Positions 31,923 to 40,392 are shown, counted from the first letter of the stretch. The stretch: DNA of 64,000 nucleotides from Syntrophaceae bacterium UBA2188 (GCA_002327985.1 DCVM01000126.1:3320-67319), one strand, 5' to 3'. A program made the numbers and translations. Notes: generated by a model not told the origin, from the sequence alone.

Positions 31923-32483
31923 ATGATTAGAGCGGTTTCAAAATATTGGTGGATTTTTACTTTGCGTGGAATCATTGCGATCGCTTTTGGCCTGGCTGCT
32001 CTCTTGTGGCCGGCTCTGACACTCGGGGTAATGGTTTTGCTTTTTGGTTTTTTTGCCTTACTTGAAGGGCTATTAACGGTTGTCACCTCCTTTAGGAAGG
32101 GTGAAGAGAAAGGCGGATGGACTCTTCTGCTCGAAGGTCTTGTAGGGTTACTCGTATGTGTCATCGTGTTATTAGGAACGAGTATTGGAAACATGTTATG
32201 GCCTAAAGTAGCGGCCTTGATGTTTGTCTATTATATTGCTGGATGGGCAATGATTGCAGGTCTTTTTAAAATCATCACGGCCTTTCGAATCAGAAGGGAG
32301 GTGAAAGGGGAGTGGATCCTTGGTTTAAGCGGATTGATTTCACTTTTGGTTGGGTTGATCCTGATCATTCGCCCTGGGGCAGGGGTTCTGGCCGTAGCAT
32401 GGCTGATCGGTATTCTTGCCATCATCCTCGGCATTTTCCAGATACTTCTGGGTCTGAAATTTCGTAAGATTGGTACAGGTTGA
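31923..32483 (+). CDS. HdeD family (DUF308) membrane protein
   Basis: 186 residues behind AAGGAGG. Six membrane helices in three pairs with the repeated pattern G-I-x-A-x-x-F-G-L/I-A... typical of HdeD. E. coli HdeD is linked to acid resistance at high cell density; the biochemical function is unknown. It follows the broken mscS by 33 bases, a plausible membrane-stress pairing. Confidence 0.85.
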   Translation: MIRAVSKYWWIFTLRGIIAIAFGLAALLWPALTLGVMVLLFGFFALLEGLLTVVTSFRKGEEKGGWTLLLEGLVGLLVCVIVLLGTSIGNMLWPKVAALMFVYYIAGWAMIAGLFKIITAFRIRREVKGEWILGLSGLISLLVGLILIIRPGAGVLAVAWLIGILAIILGIFQILLGLKFRKIGTG

Positions 32484-32861
32484 AAAAATTGACCCATTCG
32501 GCGGCGCTATGCTCCACCTTTGAATGCAGGGTGAGAAAGCGCCGCCTCCTTCGGCAAGCTCAGCAGAATAGGGATAGCGACCATTTTTGTTGACCAGGCT
32601 GAGGAGGCTGGATGAAAAGTGAATGTTTCTGCTATCTTTCCGCTATCTTGCATGTTTCGAAAAAATGCGATTTGATATTCTTATATTCAATTTCAACTGC
32701 TTAAAGAAGGTGCACAAATTCGATTAGTCCAAAAGCCTTTTGCTCGTTTTCACTCATTAATTGTTGATTGTTGGGATTTGGAATATCTGAAGACAAGTAG
32801 GTGAGGTCACCAGTCAGGAGTTAATCCGACAATGTCTGCGAAATCAAGTCAAGATTTTTAC
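32484..32861. other. intergenic region without a recognised gene
   Basis: About 380 bases. CGCCGCCTCCTTCGGCAAG resembles a short dispersed repeat, and ATCTTTCCGCTATCTT has a small direct repeat (GCTATCTT twice). No ORF with a ribosome binding site and no clear promoter seen. Confidence 0.4.
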
Positions 32862-33404
32862 CTATAAACCCCTCAATTGATCTTTGATCCCATCCAGTTT
32901 GGTATTGTAGGAGTGAACCAATTTCTCATTTTCTTTTTTCCAAATTTCACTCTCTTCGAGTTTGGGCTCCACTGCGTTTCCGTAGATGCCGTCTTTCCTC
33001 AAGGCCTCTATGCATCGAGCCCTCACGTCCTCTTTGACCTTTTCCTTTTCACCTTGATATTGCGAAAGGAGATAATAGAATGTTTGTCTTACCTCATCGA
33101 TATTTCGTCCCTTCAATGATTCAATCCCTTTGAAGATCCTTTCGTCGTCATCCTCCAGAGAGAGGGCATCAATCCATTGCGAAAGAAGGAACTCTTTCAC
33201 CATGATCGCTGTCTTCTTCTCCATTCTCCCAATCTCCTTCAGAATGTCATTTAAGGGAAGGTGTCCTTCACGATACCGATGAAAAAGGCTGGTCGTCTTT
33301 TGTAAGACTTCTTTTTGTTTAATCTCTTCTTTTTCTTTGTCAGAGATGGCGACCTTTTTTGTTCTCTCCATCGCCAATTCTAAGGATGATTTAATCTCTG
33401 CCAT
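32862..33404 (-). CDS. conserved hypothetical coiled-coil protein
   Basis: 180 residues from the ATG at 33404, preceded by GAGGAGAGG; the frame reaches 33467 without a better site. Almost wholly helical and charged: MAEIKSSLELAMERTKKVAI at the start, KEKEEIKQKEVLQ (25-40) and a Glu/Lys-rich C-terminus. I recall similar proteins in Desulfobacterota annotated only as DUFs; no function is known to me. No neighbour shares its transcript. Confidence 0.65.
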   Translation of the reverse strand: MAEIKSSLELAMERTKKVAISDKEKEEIKQKEVLQKTTSLFHRYREGHLPLNDILKEIGRMEKKTAIMVKEFLLSQWIDALSLEDDDERIFKGIESLKGRNIDEVRQTFYYLLSQYQGEKEKVKEDVRARCIEALRKDGIYGNAVEPKLEESEIWKKENEKLVHSYNTKLDGIKDQLRGL

Positions 33405-33521
33405 AGATGACCTCTCCTCACTTAAGGAATAGCATAGATCGCATGACGGATAGCGTAAATTCTGCACAAGCAGTCCAGCCTTCTGGATGTTTAACTAAAA
33501 AAACAATCTTATCTAAAAACA

Positions 33522-33560
33522 GATTAAAAAAGAAACCCCAGGATAATCACCCGGGGTTTC
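33522..33560 (-). terminator. intrinsic terminator of the cold-shock gene
   Basis: GAAACCCC pairs with GGGGTTTC, followed on the minus strand by TTTTTTAATC. It lies about 30 bases beyond the csp stop. Confidence 0.85.
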
Positions 33561-33588
33561 TTTTGTTTTCAGTCTAACCAGTTTCCGC

Positions 33589-33792
33589 TTAGGCCAGTAC
33601 CGAAACATTCGTCGCCTGTGGACCCTTCGGACCTTCAGAGATTTCGAACTCTACCTCATCGCCTTCGTAAAGAGTTTTGAATCCATCCTTCTTAATGGCG
33701 GAGAAGTGAACAAAGACATCGCTCCCATCATCTCTAGAAATGAATCCGAAGCCCTTCTTCTCATTAAACCATTTTACACGACCTTTGGCCAC
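33589..33792 (-). CDS. cspA: cold-shock domain protein
   Basis: 67 residues, GTG start six bases after GAGGAGGTGA. RNP1-like KGFGFI and RNP2-like VFVHFSAI are intact. CSD proteins bind single-stranded RNA and DNA and melt mRNA structure in the cold. It is monocistronic, with a 140-base leader that can form nested hairpins. Confidence 0.97.
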   Translation of the reverse strand: MAKGRVKWFNEKKGFGFISRDDGSDVFVHFSAIKKDGFKTLYEGDEVEFEISEGPKGPQATNVSVLA

Positions 33793-33824
33793 TACAACTC
33801 ACCTCCTCTCATTTCTAAACTGAC

Positions 33825-33932
33825 GTAAGTTGTAATAGCCCTTGGTCCCTACTAAAAAGCCACAAAAGCATGAAGTTCTAACTTTTGTGGCTCTTTTTAT
33901 GATCCAAACAACTACTCCTTACAACTTACAGT
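33825..33932 (-). promoter_or_regulatory. structured 5' leader of the cold-shock gene
   Basis: Outer arms GTAAGTTGTAA and TTACAACTTAC (33919-33929 and 33825-33835) are perfect complements; inside, AGCCACAAAAG and CTTTTGTGGCT (33882-33892 and 33858-33868) form a second hairpin followed by UUUUAG. The outer 5' arm begins about three bases after the predicted +1, so the whole leader folds. The inner hairpin could act as an attenuator. Confidence 0.65.
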
Positions 33933-33938
33933 GGGGAC

Positions 33939-33967
33939 ATTATGGGAAATTATTTTTTAAAAGTCAA
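33939..33967 (-). promoter_or_regulatory. promoter of the cold-shock gene
   Basis: TTGACT (33967-33962), 17-base spacer, CATAAT (33944-33939) on the minus strand; +1 near 33932. Confidence 0.75.
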
Positions 33968-34257
33968 GTATTTTTTCATTTTGCAAATTTTGGTTAAACA
34001 AAAAGAATAGAGATCTGGGAAGAGTCACCAGATAGAGGTGAAAAAATCGGAACGTCCGAGGAGAGGTCTGATCGTTTGAAAGAATATTTAGAGGATAATG
34101 ACAAAAGCACCAAGGTGAAGAAATACGAGATTAAACGTTAAAATAGGGGGCATTCAAGCTGAGACAAAAGGATTCAGGAAAATTTTTAGCCATTGATGAG
34201 AAATGATAAAAAATTATAATTTATTGAAATTAATAGAGAAAATTAAAATATTTTTTC

Positions 34258-34290
34258 TTGACACAATAAACATATTGTATTATATTGTAT
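34258..34290 (+). promoter_or_regulatory. promoter and probable RHH operator of the ParA locus
   Basis: TTGACA (34258-34263), 17-base spacer, TATATT (34281-34286). Two direct copies of ATATTGTAT at 34272-34280 and 34282-34290 overlap the spacer and -10. Direct repeats of this size are the usual binding pattern of ribbon-helix-helix repressors, and such a protein is the first gene downstream, so autoregulation is likely. The 33973-34257 stretch upstream holds no gene I can support. Confidence 0.7.
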
Positions 34291-34316
34291 TTCAAATTGG
34301 TTTAAGGGGGTTTTTG

Positions 34317-34496
34317 GTGCAGAAAAAGGTTGCCCGAACCATTTATATTAAAGATGAACAAATGGAGGCTTTGAAGAGGTTGTCCGAAAAGACTAAAGTC
34401 CCCCAATCCGTTTATGTCAGGGAGGCTTTGGATATGTTATTGGAAAAATATTCTGAACAGCTGAAATTCGAATTTAAAGAGTATTTCAAGGGGTAA
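34317..34496 (+). CDS. ribbon-helix-helix DNA-binding protein
   Basis: 59 residues from the GTG at 34317, six bases after AAGGGGG; a longer frame to 34203 crosses the promoter and is rejected. VARTIYIKDEQMEALKRLSE is the beta strand and first helix, VPQSVYVREALDMLLEKY the second helix of an RHH fold. Such proteins act as repressors, antitoxins or, in type Ib partition loci, as the centromere-binding partner of ParA. A ParA gene two genes downstream makes the last role possible here. Confidence 0.8.
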   Translation: MQKKVARTIYIKDEQMEALKRLSEKTKVPQSVYVREALDMLLEKYSEQLKFEFKEYFKG

Positions 34497-34536
34497 CCTT
34501 TTCCAAAACCTTTTAGGATTGGAGTGAAAAGTTAAC

Positions 34537-35292
34537 ATGGCAGATCGTTTCCGATTAAATTATTTAAAATCCACAGCATTAGAAAGACCGGACGTCAATG
34601 AATCTTTTTTCTCCCGTCATCACATAAGAAAGGTGCGTCCCTCTTCCCCTCCCTTGGAATTAAACATTCCGGAGACCTTCTCTAACGAGGCTATTCTCAA
34701 ACAGGTGAAAACGGATCTGAAAAACCCCGATGCGAAGGTAAGAATTTTGGCTATCAGATATTATTTAGAAAAACATTATCCATCGATTCCCGTGACCTTA
34801 CTGCAGGAAATTTTATCTGATCGGGACCCGGATGTCAGAGTCGAAGCGCTCCGTTCCCTGGTTCAATTCAAAAGCCCCACGGTTTCTTCCTTATTGAAAA
34901 AATATCTTAAAGATGGTGATCCAAGGGTGAGGATGACGGCCCTTCGAGGACTATTCCAGTATCAAGAAAAAATCGATCTAAACATCTTTCTTCAATTCTT
35001 GAGCGATGAGTCGTCTTGGGTGAGAAGAAAAGTAGCCACCTTATTAGGATGGACACAATGGGAGGGGGTTTTACCGATCCTGATGGAATTGTCAAGGGAT
35101 CAGGATGCCATGGTGAGAAAAGCGGCCCTCTTCTCTTTGGCCACCCGTTATCCTGAGGAGAGTGAGAATCGTTTGATGGAGGCCATGACCGATTCAGACC
35201 CCGTTCTTCGAAATTGGGTAAAAACGACTTTAGAAAAAATGTTGGATAGACCGGTGAAGAGGAGAAAGGGTTTTCTTACGAATCAAGGTTGA
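34537..35292 (+). CDS. HEAT-repeat protein
   Basis: 251 residues. After a disordered N-terminus (1-45) come about six HEAT repeats of some 31 residues, each with the D-x-D-P-x-V-R type turn (DAKVRILAIRYYL, DPDVRVEALRSLV, DPRVRMTALRGLF, SSWVRRKVATLLG, DAMVRKAALFSLA, DPVLRNWVKTTLE). HEAT solenoids are protein-binding scaffolds; the partner is unknown. Its stop overlaps the likely ParA start (TTGA), so the two are probably coupled. Confidence 0.85.
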   Translation: MADRFRLNYLKSTALERPDVNESFFSRHHIRKVRPSSPPLELNIPETFSNEAILKQVKTDLKNPDAKVRILAIRYYLEKHYPSIPVTLLQEILSDRDPDVRVEALRSLVQFKSPTVSSLLKKYLKDGDPRVRMTALRGLFQYQEKIDLNIFLQFLSDESSWVRRKVATLLGWTQWEGVLPILMELSRDQDAMVRKAALFSLATRYPEESENRLMEAMTDSDPVLRNWVKTTLEKMLDRPVKRRKGFLTNQG

Positions 35293-36320
35293 AGACGAAA
35301 ATATTGTCCATGACCAATCAATCGCACCCCCTTATTTCGAAGGCCCAGATATTTGGAAATACGCTCTATCCGCCGAAGGCCTTTGCCCAAATCCTCGGGA
35401 TCTCGAAACACGAGCTCCTTGAGAAAGAGGCACAAGGCATTTTTCCCCCTGCCAAAAGGGATGCCAACCAGGAGCGCACCTATAAGCCAGAGGATGTGAT
35501 CAAGTATCGGACCTACCTGGGACTTCCTTCTCCCCTCCCATCTATCCGGAAACAGCTCTTCCTTAACTTTAAAGGAGGAACAGGGAAAAGCACGATCTCT
35601 GCCTCATATGGTTTTCGCCTTGCCCAGATGGGGGTTCGGACTCTCTTGATCGATTTAGATCCACAAGGCCATCTGACACAATGCCTGGGCCTCAACAGTC
35701 AACAGTTCCCCAAGACCCTGTTTAATGCTTTGATCGAGAAGGAGGAGCTCGAAAAGGTCATCGTCAAAACGGATCTCCCCACCTTGGATGTCATCCCCTC
35801 GAATCTGAACCTCTCACCGGTGGAACTCTCACTCTTTTCGATGAATTCAAGAGAATTCCGGCTAAAGAGACTCATTAGTTCTATCGAGAAAAACTATGAA
35901 CTGATTGTAATGGATGCCTCTCCCAGCATCGGGCTCTTAAACTTGAATGCGATCCTTGCCTCTAACGATCTCATCATTCCTGTCTTGGCTGATTTCCTCT
36001 CTTACCATGGGCTCAAGATTCTTTTCGAGACACTCTCCACCATTGAAGAAGATTTTTCTTTTGTCTTTGAGAATATCTTTATCTTCTTGAACCGTTATAA
36101 CGAATCCCATCGAATCTGCAAACGTTCAAAAAAGGCACTGGAAACCCATTATGACAAATACCTCCTCAGCACTGTGATCCGCCAGGATACAAAGATTGCC
36201 GAAGCCACCAGTCAAGGGACTCCGATCTTTCTATACGCCCAATCGTCAAAGGGTGCAACGGATATCCAGAGCCTGATCGATGAAATATTAGACCTGAAAG
36301 GAGCTGATCATGTCGGATGA
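35289..36320 (+). CDS. ParA-family ATPase with N-terminal MerR-like HTH
   Basis: 343 residues. Residues 25-75 form a MerR-type HTH (YPPKAFAQILGISKHELLEK, then RTYKPEDVIKYR). The ATPase domain has deviant Walker A KGGTGKS (95-101), Walker A' LLIDLDPQG and Walker B LIVMDASPS. This layout is that of plasmid type Ia ParA, which represses its own promoter and moves cargo by dynamic binding to DNA. No ParB is present; the neighbours are an RHH protein, a HEAT scaffold and two coiled-coil proteins. The TTG start is uncertain (ATG at 35310 is the alternative). Confidence 0.9.
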   Translation: MKTKILSMTNQSHPLISKAQIFGNTLYPPKAFAQILGISKHELLEKEAQGIFPPAKRDANQERTYKPEDVIKYRTYLGLPSPLPSIRKQLFLNFKGGTGKSTISASYGFRLAQMGVRTLLIDLDPQGHLTQCLGLNSQQFPKTLFNALIEKEELEKVIVKTDLPTLDVIPSNLNLSPVELSLFSMNSREFRLKRLISSIEKNYELIVMDASPSIGLLNLNAILASNDLIIPVLADFLSYHGLKILFETLSTIEEDFSFVFENIFIFLNRYNESHRICKRSKKALETHYDKYLLSTVIRQDTKIAEATSQGTPIFLYAQSSKGATDIQSLIDEILDLKGADHVG

Positions 36321-36642
36321 ATTTACCAACAACGTCGCACAAAAATTCCCGAACACGCTGAACAAAGAGCCGATTGAAAGGCCTTGGGATGTTTCAGAAC
36401 CCAGATCCATCTCTCCTTTGAAGAAAGCTGTGGAAGAGCCCAAAAAAGATGATTTAACAGAGCGAATCGATACCCTTTATTCTGAACTTCGTTCCTCTTT
36501 GACTGTCCGATCCGCCCTGGAATTCGATCTGAAGAAGGCCAAGCGAATTCTGGAAGAGGTGAACCGGGTCAAAGCAGAGGTGGAAAAGATTGTCGAGATG
36601 TTAAGGGTGATGGATGAATATATGAGAGAACGAATCAAATAA
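36310..36642 (+). CDS. small coiled-coil protein, NVAxKxP motif
   Basis: 110 residues behind AAAGGAG, overlapping parA by 11 bases. N-terminus MSDEFTNNVAQKFPNTLNK, a proline-rich linker (20-45), then a coiled coil (about 52-108: ERIDTLYSELRSSLTVRSAL). The F-x-x-N-V-A-x-K-x-P motif recurs at the start of the next protein. Function unknown. It could be an adaptor that links cargo to ParA. Confidence 0.7.
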   Translation: MSDEFTNNVAQKFPNTLNKEPIERPWDVSEPRSISPLKKAVEEPKKDDLTERIDTLYSELRSSLTVRSALEFDLKKAKRILEEVNRVKAEVEKIVEMLRVMDEYMRERIK

Positions 36643-36704
36643 TCTCCTTTCCCTTTTTCAGAGAGGGCAAGAAAAAAAGGCCGAGTGGCTGAGGAGGATA
36701 AAGG

Positions 36705-37520
36705 ATGAAGCCAAGAAGTCAGGTGGTCACGGCCGATGGATTCGATACCAATGTTGCTGAAAAGATGCCGAAGATTAGAAAGCTGGAAGAACCCCTTCCT
36801 TTGCCTCTGGAAGAGGAAATCCAGCCTCTGGAGGAAGATCGCCCCGAGCCTATCGCGGAGATGAGATCTCCGGAGAAGCAGACGGTCAGGAAGGTGATCT
36901 TCGAGTCCCCCAAGAAGGGATTAGAGAAAGAACAAGGCCTGGATGTCCTGAAATTGATTGAAGACCTTCATGCTCAACTTCTCGCTGCGGCCCAGACCAA
37001 GAGGGCACTGGAGATGGACCTGTCTGCCCATCAGAAGACCGCCCATCAATTGACCCAGGACAATCAAGAATTACGACGCCAACTGGAGACCTTGAATCGA
37101 GAGCATACCCGGCTCAAAGAACTTCAGTCCGAATCCCTCTATCTCCAAGAGGAAAATGCAGATGCCTTGGAGAAGATCAAAGAGTTTCAACAGGAATTGC
37201 GAGAGATGAGAGGCGCCTTGAACAAGGCCATGCAGGATAAGGAAGAAGCCCTCGAGCGAATACGCGACCTCGAGTCACAGATCGAGCAGAACGAATTGTT
37301 TAAGATCAAGGGAAAGTTAAAGGAGAGGGAGGCTTCCCTCTTCTCTGAGGAGAACCGGGAACTCCAATCCAAACTGCAGGAGACCCTGGCCCAGAATATG
37401 GATCTGGAGAGGAAGTATGAGACCTTGAAAAAATCCTTTCATGAGGTCAGAGAATCTCTTACCTTCTTAAGGGATTCCTGTAAAGCGAATTACTATAACC
37501 TATCGGAGAATACTGAATGA
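36705..37520 (+). CDS. long coiled-coil protein, NVAxKxP motif
   Basis: 271 residues behind GAGGAGG. DGFDTNVAEKMPKIRKLEEP near residues 11-30 repeats the motif of the preceding protein. An acidic, proline-rich stretch (30-75) leads to a continuous coiled coil (about 78-262) in which VLKLIEDLHAQLLAAAQTKR resembles DLTERIDTLYSELRSSLTVR of the preceding protein. The two genes probably arose by duplication. A filament-, polar- or cargo-type role is possible but unproved. Confidence 0.7.
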   Translation: MKPRSQVVTADGFDTNVAEKMPKIRKLEEPLPLPLEEEIQPLEEDRPEPIAEMRSPEKQTVRKVIFESPKKGLEKEQGLDVLKLIEDLHAQLLAAAQTKRALEMDLSAHQKTAHQLTQDNQELRRQLETLNREHTRLKELQSESLYLQEENADALEKIKEFQQELREMRGALNKAMQDKEEALERIRDLESQIEQNELFKIKGKLKEREASLFSEENRELQSKLQETLAQNMDLERKYETLKKSFHEVRESLTFLRDSCKANYYNLSENTE

Positions 37521-37554
37521 AATAGAGAGAGCTCTAAAAAACTACTAAACGCTC

Positions 37555-37682
37555 TCTTGATTACATTGATTTCAAAAAATGATTACACAGATTTTTCTTT
37601 CCTATCACTACTTTTCTAATCGGTGTAATCGCTTCATAATCGTTGTAATCAGAGATTTCAAGGCTTTTTCAGAAATCTCATG
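37555..37682. repeat. GATTACAC hairpin repeat, copy C
   Basis: GATTACATTGATTTC, GATTACACAGATTTTTC, then AATCGGTGTAATCG, AATCGTTGTAATCAGAG and GGCTTTTTCAGAAATCTC. It occupies most of the 292-base gap between the coiled-coil gene and the radical-SAM gene. Confidence 0.8.
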
Positions 37683-37812
37683 GAAAATGATTTGACATCC
37701 TCCAATAATTAAGTTATTAAAATTTTTAATAGACTACAATTTGACTCGCCATTTTTAATCCCCTCTCGTTACTTGTTCCGTATAGAAGGGATCATTTCAT
37801 GGGAGAACCTGT

Positions 37813-39501
37813 TTGAGAATACGATTAATCGATCCAGCCTACGAACACCCTTACATCAGCCACTCACAAAAAGTGATTAAGAACATTTGGTTTGCTCGCC
37901 TCACGCTGACCACGCTGGCCGCACTCACCCCTCCGGATGTCGAAGTGGAGATTACAGATGAGAATGTGGAGCCCATCGACTTTGAAGAGGAAGTGGATCT
38001 GGTCGGCGTGACCGGAATGCTCATGCATGCCCCCAGGGCTTATCAGATCGCAGAGGAGTTTCGTCAGAGGGGGATTCCGGTCGTGATGGGAGGGCCCCAT
38101 GCCTCGAGTCTTCCTCTTGAAGCCAAGGAGCATGTGGATGCGGTGGTGATCGGTGAAGCGGAAAATGTCTGGGGAGGATTGATCGAAGACTTCAAGAAGG
38201 GATGCCTAAAACCTTTCTACAAGGCAGAGGGTTTTTGCTCGATGGAAAAGCTTCCCTTTCCGAGGCTCGATCTTCTTCGCAAAGATAAATATATGACGAT
38301 CAATTGCGTCCAGACGACGCGGGGCTGTCCTCACCAATGTGATTTCTGTCATGTCACACATTTTTTTGGAAAGACTTATCGCTGTCGCCCGGTGGACGAA
38401 GTGATTGAAGAGGTGAAACGGTTAGAAGGGGACTTTCTCGTTTTCATCGACGACAATATTGCCGGGAACCGCCGTTATGCCAAAGAGCTTTTCACCCGAT
38501 TGAAGCCCCTCAAGAAGAAATGGGCCAGCCAGGCCAGTATGACGCTGACCCGGGACCCCGAACTTCTGAAACTTGCTGCCGAGAGCGGATGTGTCACTTT
38601 GTTCATCGGGGTAGAATCCCTTTCTCCAGAAAACTTGAAGGATGTGAATAAGACCTTTAACCATGTCCACCAGTTTGGGGAGGCCATGAAGGCCGTACAC
38701 GACCATGACATCATGGTCGTAGCCGGTTTAATTTTTGGATTGGATTATGATGATGAAGGGGTTTTTGAAAGGACGCTTCGTTTCTGTGAACAGAATCGGA
38801 TTGAACTGCCCAGTTTTTTCCTTCTTACCCCCCTGCCCGGGACACCGCTATTTCAACGGATGGAATCAGAGGGCAGGCTCCTGCATAAGGATTGGGCTCA
38901 ATATAATGGAGCCACCGTCGTTTTCAAGCCGAGGTTGATGACCGAAGAGACGCTTCAGCGCGGATTTAATTGGGCCTGCAAAGAGGCCTATTCCTGGGGG
39001 TCCATCTTTAAGAGGGTGTTCCATCCGCAACAACGATTCATCACGCGGACTCTTTCGAATGTTGCCTATCGTAGGATTGCCCAGATGACACCCGAAGGGT
39101 ATCTTCCAAGCCTTTCGCGAATTTTGCAGAAGATGAATGACACCATCCCCCTTCATAATCCTCGGGACTTGATTCAGCGGGTGGGAGAGAAGATTGCCGA
39201 GGGAAAACTTCTGATCGGTCAAAAAGCGACGGATACGCTCGAGCTCTATTCCATTTATAATGAACGGCTTAAAACCCTTTTTGTCAGACTGGAAGGTTCC
39301 ATGGATCGGAGGGGAGCCAAGGAATTGACCAAGAGGCTCAAAGGGGTGCTCAATGTTGAAATCCAAAAAGTCATCCTTGACTTCAAGGATGTTGGGGCTT
39401 TTTCCTCAGAGGCGATTGCCCTGCTTTCGAGGAAAGGCCTTCTCCAGACCGAAGGGGAGAAGCTCTGGGTCGCCTTGAACCTACCGGGCAACCAGGGTTA
39501 G
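37813..39501 (+). CDS. B12-binding radical SAM protein with C-terminal STAS-like domain
   Basis: 562 residues, TTG start. N-terminal cobalamin-binding Rossmann part (1-140; VVMGGPHASSLPLEAKEHVD). Radical-SAM core (about 165-385) with TTRGCPHQCDFC, the C-x3-C-x2-C site for the 4Fe-4S cluster, and IDDNIAGNR. The last 75 residues (LFVRLEGSMDRRGAKELTKR, then IQKVILDFKDVGAFSSEAI) look like a STAS/anti-sigma-antagonist domain. Known relatives carry out radical methylations or ring rearrangements on unknown substrates. The STAS-like fusion is unusual. No pathway neighbour identifies the substrate. Confidence 0.8.
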   Translation: MRIRLIDPAYEHPYISHSQKVIKNIWFARLTLTTLAALTPPDVEVEITDENVEPIDFEEEVDLVGVTGMLMHAPRAYQIAEEFRQRGIPVVMGGPHASSLPLEAKEHVDAVVIGEAENVWGGLIEDFKKGCLKPFYKAEGFCSMEKLPFPRLDLLRKDKYMTINCVQTTRGCPHQCDFCHVTHFFGKTYRCRPVDEVIEEVKRLEGDFLVFIDDNIAGNRRYAKELFTRLKPLKKKWASQASMTLTRDPELLKLAAESGCVTLFIGVESLSPENLKDVNKTFNHVHQFGEAMKAVHDHDIMVVAGLIFGLDYDDEGVFERTLRFCEQNRIELPSFFLLTPLPGTPLFQRMESEGRLLHKDWAQYNGATVVFKPRLMTEETLQRGFNWACKEAYSWGSIFKRVFHPQQRFITRTLSNVAYRRIAQMTPEGYLPSLSRILQKMNDTIPLHNPRDLIQRVGEKIAEGKLLIGQKATDTLELYSIYNERLKTLFVRLEGSMDRRGAKELTKRLKGVLNVEIQKVILDFKDVGAFSSEAIALLSRKGLLQTEGEKLWVALNLPGNQG

Positions 39502-39544
39502 CTTTCCTACCTGCCTGTTGATAAATAATTAAAAAGAGAAGAAC

Positions 39545-39739
39545 TCATTCTCTTGAAAATCTGCGAGCGGCCCTCTGTCTTCTCCTTCTCGCCTCCTGCT
39601 GTTTTCTTTTCTTTTTCACAGAAGGTTTCTCGTAGGACCTTCTTTTTTTCAATTCCTTTAAGATCCCATCCCTGGCGAGTTGGCGCTTCAGGGTTTTGAT
39701 CGCATTCTCGATCTGGTTGTTTTGAACTTTAACTTCCAA
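39545..39739 (-). CDS. rpsU: 30S ribosomal protein S21
   Basis: 64 residues from a TTG at 39739, six bases after AGGAG; the frame extends 10 residues further without support. EVKVQNNQIENAIKTLKRQL is diagnostic, with an Arg/Lys-rich tail. S21 helps mRNA selection at initiation. Confidence 0.93.
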   Translation of the reverse strand: MEVKVQNNQIENAIKTLKRQLARDGILKELKKRRSYEKPSVKKKRKQQEARRRRQRAARRFSRE

Positions 39740-39839
39740 CGACCTCTCCTCTGATCCGTCAGAACACAAAAATCCTTTTTATCAAAACAAAGTGTTCAAC
39801 CCCATCATTTCTAACGAGGTTTCCCTTTTGGTCATCGAG

Positions 39840-40133
39840 TTATCTACTCCGGTTTCTTCTGTCCTTGAACTCGCCCCCCCTTTTTTTCTGGGGTCTGGCC
39901 TCACTCACGATCAAAGCCCGGTCCATAAAAGTCTTTCCATTGATGAGGGAGACGGCCTTCTCCGCCTCCTCCGCCGAGCTCATTTCCACGAAACCAAATC
40001 CTCTGGACCTTCCTGAATATGAATCGGTAACAATTTTGATGGACTGTACGGCTCCTGCTTCAGAGAAGAGTTTCTTCAAGTCCTCTTCTGAAGCTCCAAA
40101 GGAGAGGTTTCCAACATAAAGTTTTAAATTCAT
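39840..40133 (-). CDS. RRM-type RNA-binding protein
   Basis: 97 residues from the ATG at 40133 (GGAGGAG lies between it and a discarded ATG at 40148). Single RRM with RNP2 LYVGNL and RNP1 RGFGFVEM; short basic tail (KDRRNRSR). Bacterial single-RRM proteins bind mRNA and are often cold-induced. It sits divergently from nfnA and near rpsU. Confidence 0.93.
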   Translation of the reverse strand: MNLKLYVGNLSFGASEEDLKKLFSEAGAVQSIKIVTDSYSGRSRGFGFVEMSSAEEAEKAVSLINGKTFMDRALIVSEARPQKKRGGEFKDRRNRSR

Positions 40134-40226
40134 CTTTTTCTCCTCCATTTAATTAAAAACCCAAAAGCCTTTCTAAAGAGCTATTGGGGATACCCAAAAA
40201 CTTTTTATAAAGTTCAGTTATTTGTA

Positions 40227-40255
40227 TTTATGGACTAAATTTCCGCATCTGTCAA
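40227..40255 (-). promoter_or_regulatory. promoter of the RRM gene
   Basis: TTGACA (40255-40250), 17-base spacer, CATAAA (40232-40227) on the minus strand, giving a leader of about 85 bases. Confidence 0.65.
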
Positions 40256-40363
40256 GTTAAATTCTTAAAACCCGGTCATTTTGTATTTTTTTGATTTGTT
40301 TAATCTTTCTCCTTTTCCTTCAAGTCATCCATAAAAAATATTGATTTGGAGTGTAATAAACGT

Positions 40364-40392
40364 TTGACATTTTTTTTTGCTTCATTTATATA
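40364..40392 (+). promoter_or_regulatory. promoter of nfnAB
   Basis: TTGACA (40364-40369), 17-base T-rich spacer, TATATA (40387-40392). It faces away from the RRM promoter. Confidence 0.75.
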
